Assembly (NCBI RefSeq): GCF_042648805.1
Contig: NZ_JBHRXZ010000003.1
Coordinates: 62,001 to 126,000 of the forward strand
Origin: Azomonas tarimensis
Lineage (GTDB): Bacteria > Pseudomonadota > Gammaproteobacteria > Pseudomonadales > Pseudomonadaceae
DNA: 64,000 nt
Direction: 5' to 3'
The position numbers were made by a program, and so were the translations under genes. Numbering within the stretch: the first letter of the stretch is position 1; each line of letters begins with the position of its first letter. The notes below the pieces were generated by a model. It saw nothing but the letters and a program-made list of their open reading frames with translations. It searched no databases and was not told the DNA's origin. Shown here in pieces: positions 54,775-63,330 of the stretch.

Positions 54775-54931
54775 GCAGGGACTCCTTGTGGATATGCCCG
54801 GAGGCTACTACGGCCTATCCCTGTAGTCATCGCCGCGCGGGCACTACTCTTTTGCGTGCCTCATCGGGGGACCGGCGAGCCTTCAGAAAAGCCCCGCCTG
54901 GTCGATAGCGAGAGAGCGGAGGAACCCCCAC

Positions 54932-55309
54932 ATGCGCATCCCCCTGATCTTGATCCTTACCCTGTCCACCCTTGGCTGCAGCGGCCGCGGGGCGGCCGAT
55001 CGTTATCTCGACGAGGCATACCGCCACTACGCGGCGGACAACTGCGAGAAGACGGCCCTGGCGTTGTCGCAGGCCGAGCGAATGCTGCGCTCGGGCAATC
55101 CGGTGCAGTCGGAAATTTCATTGCTGCGCGGACACTGCCTGGAACGGCAGATGCTCTATGTCGACGCGGCACAGACCTACCTGTTCATCCAGTCCCGCTA
55201 TCCAGCTACCGAATACGCATACCGCGCCCGCGCCCGGCTGGAGACGCTGCGGCAACTGGGACATTACCAGGAGGGCACGCCGGCCCTGGCTCATCCTGTG
55301 GGTCGTTGA
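54932..55309 (+). CDS. Small lipoprotein with TPR-like repeats
   Basis: A 125-residue lipoprotein (lipobox STLGC, Cys16). After the anchor, the helices YLDEAYRHYAADNCEKTALA, ALSQAERMLR, LLRGHCLERQMLYVDAAQTY and YRARARLETLRQL look like two or three TPR units. It would scaffold envelope proteins, but no function is known. It converges on the L,D-transpeptidase gene four bases away. Confidence 0.75.
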   Translation: MRIPLILILTLSTLGCSGRGAADRYLDEAYRHYAADNCEKTALALSQAERMLRSGNPVQSEISLLRGHCLERQMLYVDAAQTYLFIQSRYPATEYAYRARARLETLRQLGHYQEGTPALAHPVGR

Positions 55310-55313
55310 GTGG

Positions 55314-55820
55314 TCAGGGGCGAATCTCGATCAGGGTGCCGTCGCGTACCAGCGACCAGACTTCGCGCATGTCGGCGTTGGTCAGGGCGATGCAGCCTTC
55401 GGTCCAGTCCAGGGTGTGGAAGAACCACTCGGGATACTCATCGTCCACCGGCGTGCCGTGCAGCATGATCATGTTGCCGGGACTCACCCCGGCTGCCCGT
55501 GCCCGTTCGCGATCACGGGCGTTGGGGTAGGAGATGTGCATGGCCAGGTTGTAGTTCTCGCTCTTCTTGCGCCAGTCGAGCCAGTAGAAGCCTTCCGGTG
55601 TGCGCTGGTCTCCTTCGCGCTGCTTGTGACCGACGGGCTGCTTGCCGAGCGACACCCTATAGCTCTTCAGCGTCTCACCGCGGCTGACCAGATGCAGCTG
55701 GCGCTCGGACTTGATCACCAGGACCTTGTCGATCAGGCGCCCCTGGAGAGACGAGGCGGGCGCACTGGCCTGTGCGAAGGGGACGAATGCCAGGCACAAC
55801 AGGACGAGCAGGCAGCGCAT
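55314..55820 (-). CDS. L,D-transpeptidase (YkuD domain)
   Basis: A 168-residue periplasmic enzyme with a signal peptide (about 1-20) and a YkuD domain. The active site is HGTPVDDEYPEWFFHTLDWT followed by EGCIAL; the nucleophile is Cys143 and the His is at 121. SYRVSLGKQPVGHKQREGDQ is the usual substrate-binding start. It would cross-link peptidoglycan or attach lipoproteins, or modify peptidoglycan precursors. It is divergent from nothing close; the adjacent Nudix gene is on the same strand. Confidence 0.9.
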   Translation of the reverse strand: MRCLLVLLCLAFVPFAQASAPASSLQGRLIDKVLVIKSERQLHLVSRGETLKSYRVSLGKQPVGHKQREGDQRTPEGFYWLDWRKKSENYNLAMHISYPNARDRERARAAGVSPGNMIMLHGTPVDDEYPEWFFHTLDWTEGCIALTNADMREVWSLVRDGTLIEIRP

Positions 55821-55848
55821 GAAGGGGGACTTCCTGGAAAAAGGGGGG

Positions 55849-56400
55849 CTAGGGTGTGGACTTGACCATCGGTGTCAGGGCTTCGTTACGGATGGGAAAC
55901 ACCTGTTCCTGTTTATCGGCAAAAAAGCATTCCAGGGTGCGACCGACAGTCGGAAAGGCGAGCTCCGGCCAGGGGATTTCGGCCTGCCGGAACAGGCGCA
56001 CCTCCAGGCTTTCGCTGCCGGCGGCAAAATCCAGGTCCGCCAGTTCGGCGCGAAAGAACATGTACACCTGGTTGATGTGCGGCAGATCGAACAGCGTATA
56101 GAGCTGCAAGTCGCGCACCCGCGCACAGGCTTCCTCGAACGTCTCGCGCTCGGCAGCCTGCTGCAGGGTTTCGCCATTTTCCATGAAGCCGGCCGGCAGG
56201 GTCCAGTAGCCCAGGCGCGGTTCGATGGCGCGACGGCAAAGCAGCACCTGTTCGTGCTGCCAAACCGGGACGCAACCGGCGACGATGCGCGGGTTCTCGT
56301 AATGGACTGTTTCACATTCAAGGCAGACATGACGCGGCCGGTTGTCGCCGTCCGGTACCTGCCAACTGACGGTGCTTCCACACCTGTTGCAGAATTTCAT
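55849..56400 (-). CDS. Nudix hydrolase with N-terminal zinc ribbon
   Basis: A 183-residue Nudix enzyme. A zinc ribbon is formed by C4, C7, C26 and C29 (MKFCNRCGST, RHVCLECETVHY). The Nudix box is GFMENGETLQQAAERETFEE (about 71-90), with the final Gly replaced by Ala. It resembles the short NUDIX proteins related to NADH pyrophosphatase, but without the SQPWPFPxS motif that defines NudC, so the substrate is uncertain. It is divergent from the second Nudix gene. Confidence 0.88.
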   Translation of the reverse strand: MKFCNRCGSTVSWQVPDGDNRPRHVCLECETVHYENPRIVAGCVPVWQHEQVLLCRRAIEPRLGYWTLPAGFMENGETLQQAAERETFEEACARVRDLQLYTLFDLPHINQVYMFFRAELADLDFAAGSESLEVRLFRQAEIPWPELAFPTVGRTLECFFADKQEQVFPIRNEALTPMVKSTP

Positions 56401-56520
56401 GGTTTACCCTCGTCAGGCGCCTGTTCATCTTGGCTCGCGCTCGCCGAGGCGGCAAGCGGCTGGGGTTGGGCGGTTCGGCGTTTTCATGCCATGATGCCTA
56501 AAACCCACACGAGAGATTGC

Positions 56521-57132
56521 ATGCTGGACGAGATCATCCGTCGCGTGCGCAGTTACTCGCCGCGCCTGTTGCCGCACGATCCACGCCTGCCCGAGGCGGC
56601 CGTGTTGATGCCCATCACCCGGAGCAGCGATCCCGAGCTGATCCTTACGCTGCGCGCCAGCGGTCTGTCGACCCACGGCGGCGAGGTGGCCTTTCCTGGA
56701 GGTCGGCGCGACCCGGAGGATTCCGATCTGGTAGCCACGGCACTGCGCGAATCGGCAGAGGAGGTCGGTCTCCCACCGGGCATGGTCGAGGTGGTTGGTC
56801 CGCTGAGCAGCGTGGTGTCGCGCTACGGTATCCATGTCACGCCCATCGTCGGGCTGGTGCCCGATTACATGGAATACCACGCCAATGCCTCGGAGATTGC
56901 CGCGGTGTTTTCCGTGCCGCTGTCTTTTTTCTGCCAGAACCCGCGCGAGTGCACCCACCGTCTCGATCATCAAGGCAAGAGCTGGTACGTGCCTTGCTAT
57001 CGCTATGACAACTACAAGATCTGGGGCCTTACCGCGATGATGATCATCGAGCTGGTCAACCTGGTCTACGATGCCGGCATCGAGTTGCAGCGCCCCACCG
57101 ACTCCTTCATCGACCTGAGGTCCCCTTCATGA
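56521..57132 (+). CDS. CoA pyrophosphatase-type Nudix hydrolase
   Basis: A 203-residue Nudix protein of the CoAse type. The CoA-specific LILTLRASGLSTHGGEVAFP block leads into the Nudix box GGRRDPEDSDLVATALRESA then EEVGL. It probably hydrolyses CoA or acyl-CoA to 3',5'-ADP and phosphopantetheine. ATGs at 56491 and 56494 are possible, but MLDEIIRRVRSY is the conserved start. Its stop overlaps the gamma-carbonic anhydrase start by four bases. Confidence 0.88.
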   Translation: MLDEIIRRVRSYSPRLLPHDPRLPEAAVLMPITRSSDPELILTLRASGLSTHGGEVAFPGGRRDPEDSDLVATALRESAEEVGLPPGMVEVVGPLSSVVSRYGIHVTPIVGLVPDYMEYHANASEIAAVFSVPLSFFCQNPRECTHRLDHQGKSWYVPCYRYDNYKIWGLTAMMIIELVNLVYDAGIELQRPTDSFIDLRSPS

Positions 57133-57650
57133 AATACCGTCTGGGCGATGCCCAAGTGGAAGCCCACCCCGCCAGCTGGATCGCCCCGAGTGCAAGCCTG
57201 GTCGGCAAGGTACGCCTGGAGGCGGGCGCGAGCGTCTGGTTTGGCACGGTGCTGCGCGGCGACAACGAACTGATCCATGTCGGCGAGAACAGCAACGTGC
57301 AGGACGGTACCGTGATGCACACCGACATGGGCCATCCGCTGACCCTGGGCAAGGGCGTGACCGTCGGCCACAACGCCATGCTGCACGGCTGCGAAGTGGG
57401 TGACTACAGCCTGATCGGCATCAATGCGGTGATCCTCAACGGAGTCAAGATCGGCAGGCATTGTCTGATCGGAGCCAATACGCTGATCCCAGAGGGCCGG
57501 GAAATTCCTGATGGCTCGCTGGTCATGGGCTCTCCAGGCAAGGTGGTCCGGCAGCTCAGCGAGGAGCAGATGCGCGGCCTCGAGGCCAGTGCCGAGCACT
57601 ACGTGGCCAACGCCCGGCGCTATGCCAGCCAGCTGCAGGAACAGGAATGA
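57129..57650 (+). CDS. Gamma-type carbonic anhydrase family protein
   Basis: A 173-residue left-handed beta-helix protein of the YrdA/PaaY group. Repeated hexapeptides run from IAPSASLVGKVRLEAGASVW through VGENSNVQDGTVMHT to VGDYSLIGINAVILNG. The zinc ligands are probably H64, H81 and H86 (VTVGHNAMLHGCEVG). Such proteins have weak or no carbonic anhydrase activity in most bacteria. It is joined by ATGA overlaps to both the CoAse gene and the DUF1289 gene, so it is part of a tight operon. Confidence 0.92.
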   Translation: MKYRLGDAQVEAHPASWIAPSASLVGKVRLEAGASVWFGTVLRGDNELIHVGENSNVQDGTVMHTDMGHPLTLGKGVTVGHNAMLHGCEVGDYSLIGINAVILNGVKIGRHCLIGANTLIPEGREIPDGSLVMGSPGKVVRQLSEEQMRGLEASAEHYVANARRYASQLQEQE

Positions 57651-57841
57651 GCGATCCCGACAAGGCGGTCAGGTCGCCCTGCGTCAGCCTCTGCGCCCTG
57701 GATGACGATGACATCTGCGTCGGCTGCCAGCGTACCGCCGCCGAGATCACCCGCTGGGGCCGCATGAGCAACGACGAGCGGCGCCAGGTGCTGCTGCGTT
57801 GCCATGAGCGCGCCCGTGAGCGCGGTCAGCTGTTCGGCTGA
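57647..57841 (+). CDS. DUF1289 family protein
   Basis: A 64-residue protein with the DUF1289 cysteine pattern: SPCVSLCALDDDDICVGCQR (Cys-x3-Cys...Cys-x2-Cys), probably binding a metal, then EITRWGRMSNDERRQVLLRC. The function is unknown. It overlaps the gamma-carbonic anhydrase gene by four bases and lies upstream of purT. Confidence 0.88.
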   Translation: MSDPDKAVRSPCVSLCALDDDDICVGCQRTAAEITRWGRMSNDERRQVLLRCHERARERGQLFG

Positions 57842-57887
57842 TCAGGTCCGTCTTTCCTTCGTTTGTTTTCGATTTCTCGAGGTTGCT

Positions 57888-59069
57888 ATGCCCCGTATTG
57901 GCACTCCGCTGTCATCCAGCGCCGTTCGTGTTCTGCTTTGTGGTTCCGGCGAGCTGGGCAAGGAAGTGGTCATCGAACTGCAACGGCTGGGCGTCGAGGT
58001 GATCGCCGTCGACCGCTATGCCCATGCCCCCGCGATGCAGGTGGCCCACCGCAGCCATGTGGTGGACATGCTCGACGGAGCCGCCTTGCGGGCGGTGATC
58101 GAGCGGGAGCAGCCGCACTACATCGTGCCGGAAATCGAGGCGCTCGCCACCGGCACCCTGGTCGAACTGGAGGCCGAGGGCTTTACCGTGATTCCCACCG
58201 CCAAGGCGGCCCAGCTGACGATGAATCGAGAGGGCATTCGCCGCCTAGCGGCCGAGGAGCTGGGCCTGCCGACCTCGCCTTATCACTTTGCCGACAGCCT
58301 CGAGGATTATCGGGCCGCTGTCGAAAAGCTCGGCTTTCCCTGTGTGGTCAAGCCCATCATGAGTTCGTCCGGCAAGGGACAGAGTCTTCTCAAGGGGGCG
58401 GAGGATGTGGAGCCAGCCTGGCGTTATGCCCAGGAAGGCGGCCGGGCTGGCAAGGGCCGGGTGATCGTCGAGGGCTTCATCGATTTCGATTACGAGATCA
58501 CCCTGCTGACCGTGCGACACGTCGGCGGGACAGGTTTCTGTGCACCAGTGGGGCACCGCCAGGTCAAGGGCGATTATCAGGAATCCTGGCAACCGCAGGC
58601 CATGAGCCCCGCCGCGCTCGCCGAGTCCGAGCGCATCGCCCGCGCGGTCACCGAGGCGCTGGGGGGCCGCGGTCTGTTCGGTGTGGAGCTGTTCGTCAAG
58701 GGAGATCAGGTCTGGTTCAGCGAAGTGTCGCCGCGCCCACACGATACCGGGCTGGTAACCCTGATCTCTCAGGATCTGTCGGAGTTCGCCCTGCATGCGA
58801 GGGCGATTCTCGGGCTGCCCATCCCGCTGGTCCGCCAGCTGGGCCCTGCGGCGTCGGCCGTGGTACTGGTCGAGGGCGAGTCCGGTCAGGTGAGTTTCGG
58901 CAACCTGGCTGCGGCGCTGAGCGAGCCGGACACCGCGTTGCGGCTGTTTGGCAAGCCTGAGGTCAAGGGGCAGCGGCGGATGGGCGTGGCCCTGGCCCGT
59001 GACATCTCGACAGAGGCCGCGCGGGCCAAGGCGATGCGTGCCGCCGAGGCCATCAAGATCGAGCTCTAG
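57888..59069 (+). CDS. purT: Phosphoribosylglycinamide formyltransferase 2 (PurT)
   Basis: A 393-residue ATP-grasp enzyme that uses formate and ATP to formylate GAR in purine synthesis. RVLLCGSGELGKEVVIELQR is the substrate/nucleotide start, then VVKPIMSSSGKGQS (ATP-binding Lys and glycine loop), VIVEGFIDFDYEITLLTVR and EVSPRPHDTGLVTLISQD. Length matches E. coli PurT (392). The ATG at 57888 has GAGG upstream. A 155-bp palindrome begins two bases after its stop. Confidence 0.97.
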   Translation: MPRIGTPLSSSAVRVLLCGSGELGKEVVIELQRLGVEVIAVDRYAHAPAMQVAHRSHVVDMLDGAALRAVIEREQPHYIVPEIEALATGTLVELEAEGFTVIPTAKAAQLTMNREGIRRLAAEELGLPTSPYHFADSLEDYRAAVEKLGFPCVVKPIMSSSGKGQSLLKGAEDVEPAWRYAQEGGRAGKGRVIVEGFIDFDYEITLLTVRHVGGTGFCAPVGHRQVKGDYQESWQPQAMSPAALAESERIARAVTEALGGRGLFGVELFVKGDQVWFSEVSPRPHDTGLVTLISQDLSEFALHARAILGLPIPLVRQLGPAASAVVLVEGESGQVSFGNLAAALSEPDTALRLFGKPEVKGQRRMGVALARDISTEAARAKAMRAAEAIKIEL

Positions 59070-59070
59070 T

Positions 59071-59225
59071 GGCCCGTGCGGTCAGTTGGTTAACTCACGT
59101 TCGGATGCTCGTGGTTCCGAGACAAGGCGTTGCGACGAGCCATGGCTGGGCTATGGCGACGAGCGGCAACGCAGTATCGGGGCCGTGAGCGCCGAAGTCG
59201 ACTAACTGAACTAACCGCACAGGCC
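59071..59225. repeat. Imperfect palindromic element filling the purT-corB gap
   Basis: About 155 bases form an imperfect inverted repeat. The left arm starts GGCCCGTGCGGTCAGTTGG and the right arm ends CTAACCGCACAGGCC; the arms match for some 50 bases each with scattered changes, including CTCG..GGTTCCGAGAC against the complement of GTATCGGGGCCGTGAGC. The centre holds a nested structure (GTTGC..GCCAT / ATGGC..GCAAC). It occupies the whole space between the two convergent stop codons. It has no open frame. It could be a MITE-like repeat or a structured bidirectional terminator. Confidence 0.75.
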
Positions 59226-59226
59226 C

Positions 59227-60510
59227 CTAGCGCGGGTCGTCCGTCTCGGGCTGAGCCGCAATGGCCCAGGCCCGCACACTTTTCACGCGGTTGTCTGACG
59301 CCTGGAGAATCTCCAGGCGATAGCCCCCGACCTGCACGCAGACGCCGCTGTCGGGAATCTGCTCCAGCGCTTCGGTGATCAGGCCGTTGAGCGTCTTCGG
59401 GCCATCGACCGGCAGCTCCCAGCCCAGCGCCCGATTGATGTCGCGCAGGTAGGCCGCACCATCGATCACCAGCGTGCCGTCATCCTGGGGGTGGATATCC
59501 GGACTGCGCAGGGCGTCGTAGTTGCTGAACTCCCCGACGATTTCCTCGAGGATGTCTTCGAGGGTGACGATGCCGAGCACATCGCCATATTCGTCGACGA
59601 CGATGGCAATACGGCGTTTCTGTTTCTGGAAGTTCACCAGCTGGGTCGACAGCGGTGTGTTCTCCGGCACGAAGTAGGGCTCCCGGCACGCCGCCAGCAA
59701 ACCTTCCTTGGTCAGCTCGTCGTGGCTCAGCAGGCGGGCAATGTGGCGCATGTGCACCACGCCCTGAATCTGGTTGATGTCCTTGGTGAACACTGGCAGC
59801 CGGGTGTGTGGGGTGCTGCGCAATTGCGCGAGGATGGCGTCGATGTCATCGTCCAGATCGATTCCCGCGACCTCATTGCGCGGAATCATGATGTCATCGA
59901 CCGTCACCTTCTCCAGGTCGAGGATCCCCAGCAGCATGTTCTGCCTGTTCAACGGGAGACCGCCGCCTGATTCGCGCACCACGCTGCGCAGTTCTTCGCT
60001 GGACAGGCTGTCCTGGCCCTGGTGGCTGGTATCGAAGCCGAGCATTCGCAGCAGGCCGTTGCTGATCCAGTTCAGTACGATGACCAGCGGGTAGAGCACG
60101 GTCTGCAGCAGCTTGAGCGGCAGGCTGAACGGGTAGGCGACGAGTTCGGGGCGCATCGCGGCGAGGGTCTTGGGGGTGATCTCGCCAAAGATCAGCAGGG
60201 CGATGGTCAGGCCGACAGTAGCAATCAGGATGCCGGCCTCGCCCCAGACCTGCATGGCCAGCACGGTGGCGATGGCCGATGCGAGGATGTTGACGAAGTT
60301 GTTGCCGACCAGGATGGTGCCGAGCAGTCGATCTGGTCGCTCCAGCAGGCGACTCGCCCGCAGTGCGCCGCGATGGCCTTCCTGGGCCTGGTGGCGCAGG
60401 CGGTAACGGTTGAGGCTGAGTAGCCCCGTTTCCGAACTCGAGAAGAACGACGAGCACAGCAGGAGAATGATCAGCAGGCCGATCTGCAGGGCTGGATGTA
60501 GGTGCTCCAA
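59227..60510 (-). CDS. CorB/CNNM-type membrane protein (DUF21-CBS-CorC)
   Basis: A 427-residue membrane protein. The N-terminal DUF21 domain (about 5-190) has three to four hydrophobic segments (IGLLIILLLCSSFFSSSETG and ILASAIATVLAMQVWGEAGI). Two CBS domains follow (about 205-330; VDDIMIPRNEVAGIDLDD and IAIVVDEYGDVLGIVTLEDI), then a CorC_HlyC domain (about 345-420). These proteins act in magnesium or cobalt efflux and resistance. It lies 10 bases after the ccsA-type gene on the same strand. Confidence 0.93.
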   Translation of the reverse strand: MEHLHPALQIGLLIILLLCSSFFSSSETGLLSLNRYRLRHQAQEGHRGALRASRLLERPDRLLGTILVGNNFVNILASAIATVLAMQVWGEAGILIATVGLTIALLIFGEITPKTLAAMRPELVAYPFSLPLKLLQTVLYPLVIVLNWISNGLLRMLGFDTSHQGQDSLSSEELRSVVRESGGGLPLNRQNMLLGILDLEKVTVDDIMIPRNEVAGIDLDDDIDAILAQLRSTPHTRLPVFTKDINQIQGVVHMRHIARLLSHDELTKEGLLAACREPYFVPENTPLSTQLVNFQKQKRRIAIVVDEYGDVLGIVTLEDILEEIVGEFSNYDALRSPDIHPQDDGTLVIDGAAYLRDINRALGWELPVDGPKTLNGLITEALEQIPDSGVCVQVGGYRLEILQASDNRVKSVRAWAIAAQPETDDPR

Positions 60511-60520
60511 AGGGGCCGCC

Positions 60521-61321
60521 TCAGATATGCAGGATGAATTCGCGGACCAGCTTGCTGCCGAAGTACGCCAGCATCAACAGGCAGAAACCTGCGAGAGTCC
60601 AGCGGATGGCCGTATGCCCGCGCCAGCCCAGCTGGTGCCGGCCCCACAGCAGGAGACCGAAGACGGCCCAGGCAACCATGGAGAAAAAGGTCTTGTGGAC
60701 CAGATGCTGGGCAAACAGGTCGTCAAGGAAGATCCAGCCGGTCAGCAGTGACGCGCAGAGCAGGATCCAGCCCGCCCAGAGAAAGCCGAACAGCAGGCTT
60801 TCCATGGTCTGCAGCGGCGGGAAGTTGCGGATCAAGCCCGCCGGGTGCTTGTGCTTGAGGTGATGGTCCTGCAGGTGCAGCAGCAGCGCCTGGAAGATGG
60901 CGATGGTGAACATGCCGTAGGCCAGGATCGACAGCAGGATGTGAGCGAGGATGCCGAACTGGTCGGTGATCACGGGCGCCGTGCCTGTAGGCGCGAACTC
61001 TGCGGCCAGCACCGTGAGGCTGCCAAGCGGGAACAGCAGCAACAGCAGGTTTTCCACCGGCATGCGGCGCAGCGCCATGAGGATCAGCAGGATCACGGCG
61101 CCAGCGATGAGGCTCGCCGCAGAGAAGAAGTCCAGGTGCAACCCGCTCGGCACCATCAACTGGTGGAACAGGCTGAAGCCATGGGCGATCAATGCCAGCG
61201 CACCCAGCACCAGCAGCAGACGCTTGTCCGGTGCGGTACGTTGCGCCAGGTGATAGCCCTGGTATCCGGTGGCCCCGGCGTAGAGGCAGGCGGCAGCGAG
61301 GCTGGGCAGCAGCGGGTGCAT
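60521..61321 (-). CDS. CcsA/YpjD-type cytochrome c assembly membrane protein
   Basis: A 266-residue integral membrane protein with eight hydrophobic segments, of the CcsA/HemX (ypjD) cytochrome c assembly family. The conserved histidines lie in ALIAHGFSLFHQL (about 46-55) and HLVHKTFFSMVAWAVFGLLL (about 208-225), and a WGRHQLGWRG segment follows. Such proteins are related to heme delivery, but no other cytochrome maturation gene is near. The ATG at 61321 gives the family N-terminus. It is divergent from ffh. Confidence 0.9.
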   Translation of the reverse strand: MHPLLPSLAAACLYAGATGYQGYHLAQRTAPDKRLLLVLGALALIAHGFSLFHQLMVPSGLHLDFFSAASLIAGAVILLILMALRRMPVENLLLLLFPLGSLTVLAAEFAPTGTAPVITDQFGILAHILLSILAYGMFTIAIFQALLLHLQDHHLKHKHPAGLIRNFPPLQTMESLLFGFLWAGWILLCASLLTGWIFLDDLFAQHLVHKTFFSMVAWAVFGLLLWGRHQLGWRGHTAIRWTLAGFCLLMLAYFGSKLVREFILHI

Positions 61322-61506
61322 AATTCCTGGAAGCGAGCTGGAAAAGAGCTCGAGTGTGTCATAAACGTCAAGGCCGCAAAAGCGTCCTTGGCGCTGGCTG
61401 CAGAGGCTGCGCGGCGCCTCGCAATAAAACGCCGATGGTTGGGGTACCGGCCGGGGACCGCCAGCTTCTATAATCGCACCCCTCGGCACACCAGTGTGGA
61501 AGGCTC

Positions 61507-62880
61507 ATGTTCGAAAACCTTACCGACCGTCTCTCCCAGACCCTTCGCCATGTCACCGGCAAGGCCAAGCTGAGCGAGGACAATATCAAGGACACCTTGC
61601 GCGAGGTGCGCATGGCGCTGCTGGAGGCGGATGTCGCGCTGCCGGTGGTCAAGGACTTCGTCAGCAAGGTGAAGGAGCGGGCGGTGGGCACGGAAGTGTC
61701 CAAGAGCCTGACGCCCGGACAGGCCTTCGTGAAGATCGTCCGCGCCGAGCTCGAGGAGCTGATGGGGGCTGCCAACGAGGACCTGGCCCTCAATGCGGCG
61801 CCACCGGCGGTGGTCTTGATGGCTGGCCTGCAAGGTGCGGGCAAGACCACCACGGTCGGCAAGCTCGCGCGCTTTCTGAAAGAGCGCAAGAAGAAGTCCG
61901 TGCTGGTGGTTTCTGCCGACGTCTATCGCCCGGCGGCCATCAAGCAGCTGGAGACACTCGCTGGCGAGGTGGGGGTTACCTTCTTCCCGTCCGACATCAG
62001 TCAGAAGCCTGTGGATATCGCCCAGGCGGCGATTCGCGAGGCAAAGCTCAAGTTCATCGATGTGGTGCTCGTCGACACCGCGGGACGGTTGCATGTCGAC
62101 GCCGAGATGATGGATGAGATCAAGGCCGTCCACGCCGCGATCAAGCCCGTTGAGACGCTGTTCGTGGTCGATGCCATGACCGGCCAGGACGCCGCCAACA
62201 CCGCCAAGGCATTCAACGACGCCTTGCCGCTGACCGGCGTCGTGCTCACCAAGGTGGACGGCGACGCGCGTGGCGGTGCGGCGCTTTCGGTGCGGCACAT
62301 CACCGGCAAACCGATCAAGTTCATCGGCATGGGCGAGCGCAGCGATGCGCTCGATCCCTTCCACCCGGATCGGGTCGCCTCGCGCATTCTAGGCATGGGC
62401 GACGTGCTCAGTCTCATCGAGCAGGCCGAGCACACCCTTGATCGCGAGAAGGCCGAGAAGCTCACCCGCAAGCTGAAGAAGGGCAAGGGCTTCGACCTCG
62501 AGGATTTCCGCGACCAGATTCGCCAGATGAAGAGCATGGGTGGCTTCGGCAGCCTGATGGAGAAGTTGCCCACCATGGGCGGCATGAACCTCTCGCAGAT
62601 GGGCGGCATGCAGGGGGCGGCGGAAAAGCAGTTCGGCCAGATGGAGGCGATCATCGATTCGATGACCCCCGCCGAGCGTCGCAACCCCGACATCATCAGT
62701 GGCTCGCGCAAGCGACGCATCGCCCTGGGCTCCGGCACCCAGGTGCAGGACGTCGGTCGCCTGATCAAGCAGCACAAGCAGATGCAGAAGATGATGAAGA
62801 AGGTCACCGGCAAGGGCGGGATGGCCAAGATGATGCGCGGCATGGGCGGCATGTTCCCCGGCGGGATGCCGAAGCTCTGA
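61507..62880 (+). CDS. ffh: Signal recognition particle protein Ffh
   Basis: A 457-residue GTPase that with 4.5S RNA targets membrane proteins to SecYEG. The N domain starts MFENLTDRLSQTLRHVTGKA, the G domain has GLQGAGKTTTVGKLA (P loop), VLVVSADVYRPAAIKQLE, VDTAGRLH and VLTKVDGDARGG, and the M domain (about 310-457) is methionine-rich (MGGFGSLMEKLPTMGGMN) with the RNA-binding SGSRKRRIALGSGTQVQDV. Normal length. It is followed by rpsP. Confidence 0.98.
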   Translation: MFENLTDRLSQTLRHVTGKAKLSEDNIKDTLREVRMALLEADVALPVVKDFVSKVKERAVGTEVSKSLTPGQAFVKIVRAELEELMGAANEDLALNAAPPAVVLMAGLQGAGKTTTVGKLARFLKERKKKSVLVVSADVYRPAAIKQLETLAGEVGVTFFPSDISQKPVDIAQAAIREAKLKFIDVVLVDTAGRLHVDAEMMDEIKAVHAAIKPVETLFVVDAMTGQDAANTAKAFNDALPLTGVVLTKVDGDARGGAALSVRHITGKPIKFIGMGERSDALDPFHPDRVASRILGMGDVLSLIEQAEHTLDREKAEKLTRKLKKGKGFDLEDFRDQIRQMKSMGGFGSLMEKLPTMGGMNLSQMGGMQGAAEKQFGQMEAIIDSMTPAERRNPDIISGSRKRRIALGSGTQVQDVGRLIKQHKQMQKMMKKVTGKGGMAKMMRGMGGMFPGGMPKL

Positions 62881-62903
62881 AGGGCCGGCAGGGGCGCTGG
62901 GGG

Positions 62904-62941
62904 CGAAGGCTGAACGGTTTTCGTCCAGCGCTCAGCCTTCG
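62904..62941 (+). terminator. Hairpin downstream of ffh
   Basis: CGAAGGCTGA (62904-62913) pairs with TCAGCCTTCG (62932-62941) over an 18-base loop. No T run follows, so termination would be incomplete or Rho-assisted. Confidence 0.55.
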
Positions 62942-62973
62942 GCCGCTGCTGTCGGCTTCGCTTAAATTCCCGT

Positions 62974-63001
62974 TTGCAAACTGTCCGATAATCTTTAGAA
63001 T
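62974..63001 (+). promoter_or_regulatory. Candidate sigma-70 promoter of rpsP-rimM-trmD
   Basis: TTGCAA at 62974-62979 (4 of 6 to TTGACA) and TAGAAT at 62996-63001 (5 of 6 to TATAAT) are separated by 16 bp. It lies in a short A/T-rich patch 67 bp upstream of rpsP, in line with a ribosomal-protein operon promoter. Confidence 0.65.
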
Positions 63002-63067
63002 GTGCGGCCTTTCGGCCTACTGGCCCGAATCCCGTTTTGCAGCACCGACTACAGGAACGATGTTCAC

Positions 63068-63325
63068 ATGGTAACCATTCGTCTCGCCCGTGGCGGCTCC
63101 AAGAAGCGCCCTTTCTATCACCTGACCGTCACCGACAGCCGCAATGCCCGCGACGGTCGCTTCGTTGAGCGTATCGGCTTCTTCAACCCGATCGCCCGCG
63201 GTGGTGAAGTGCGCCTCTCGGTCGACCAGGATCGCGCCAGCTACTGGCTGAGCCAGGGCGCCCAGCCGTCCGAGCGCGTAGCTACTCTGCTGAAGGAAGC
63301 CGGCAAGACCGCCGTTGCAGCCTGA
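63068..63325 (+). CDS. rpsP: 30S ribosomal protein S16
   Basis: An 85-residue ribosomal protein of the 30S body. MVTIRLARGGSKKRPFYHLT is the family start, and RNARDGRFVERIGFFNP follows. The ATG at 63068 was chosen because the open frame upstream (63002) has no homology. It heads the rpsP-rimM-trmD operon and is six bases from rimM. Confidence 0.97.
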   Translation: MVTIRLARGGSKKRPFYHLTVTDSRNARDGRFVERIGFFNPIARGGEVRLSVDQDRASYWLSQGAQPSERVATLLKEAGKTAVAA

Positions 63326-63330
63326 AGCAC

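Noticed and set aside
53965..55530. A 521-codon plus-strand frame opposite pykA
   Set aside because: Antisense of pyruvate kinase that runs on through the small lipoprotein gene in another frame.
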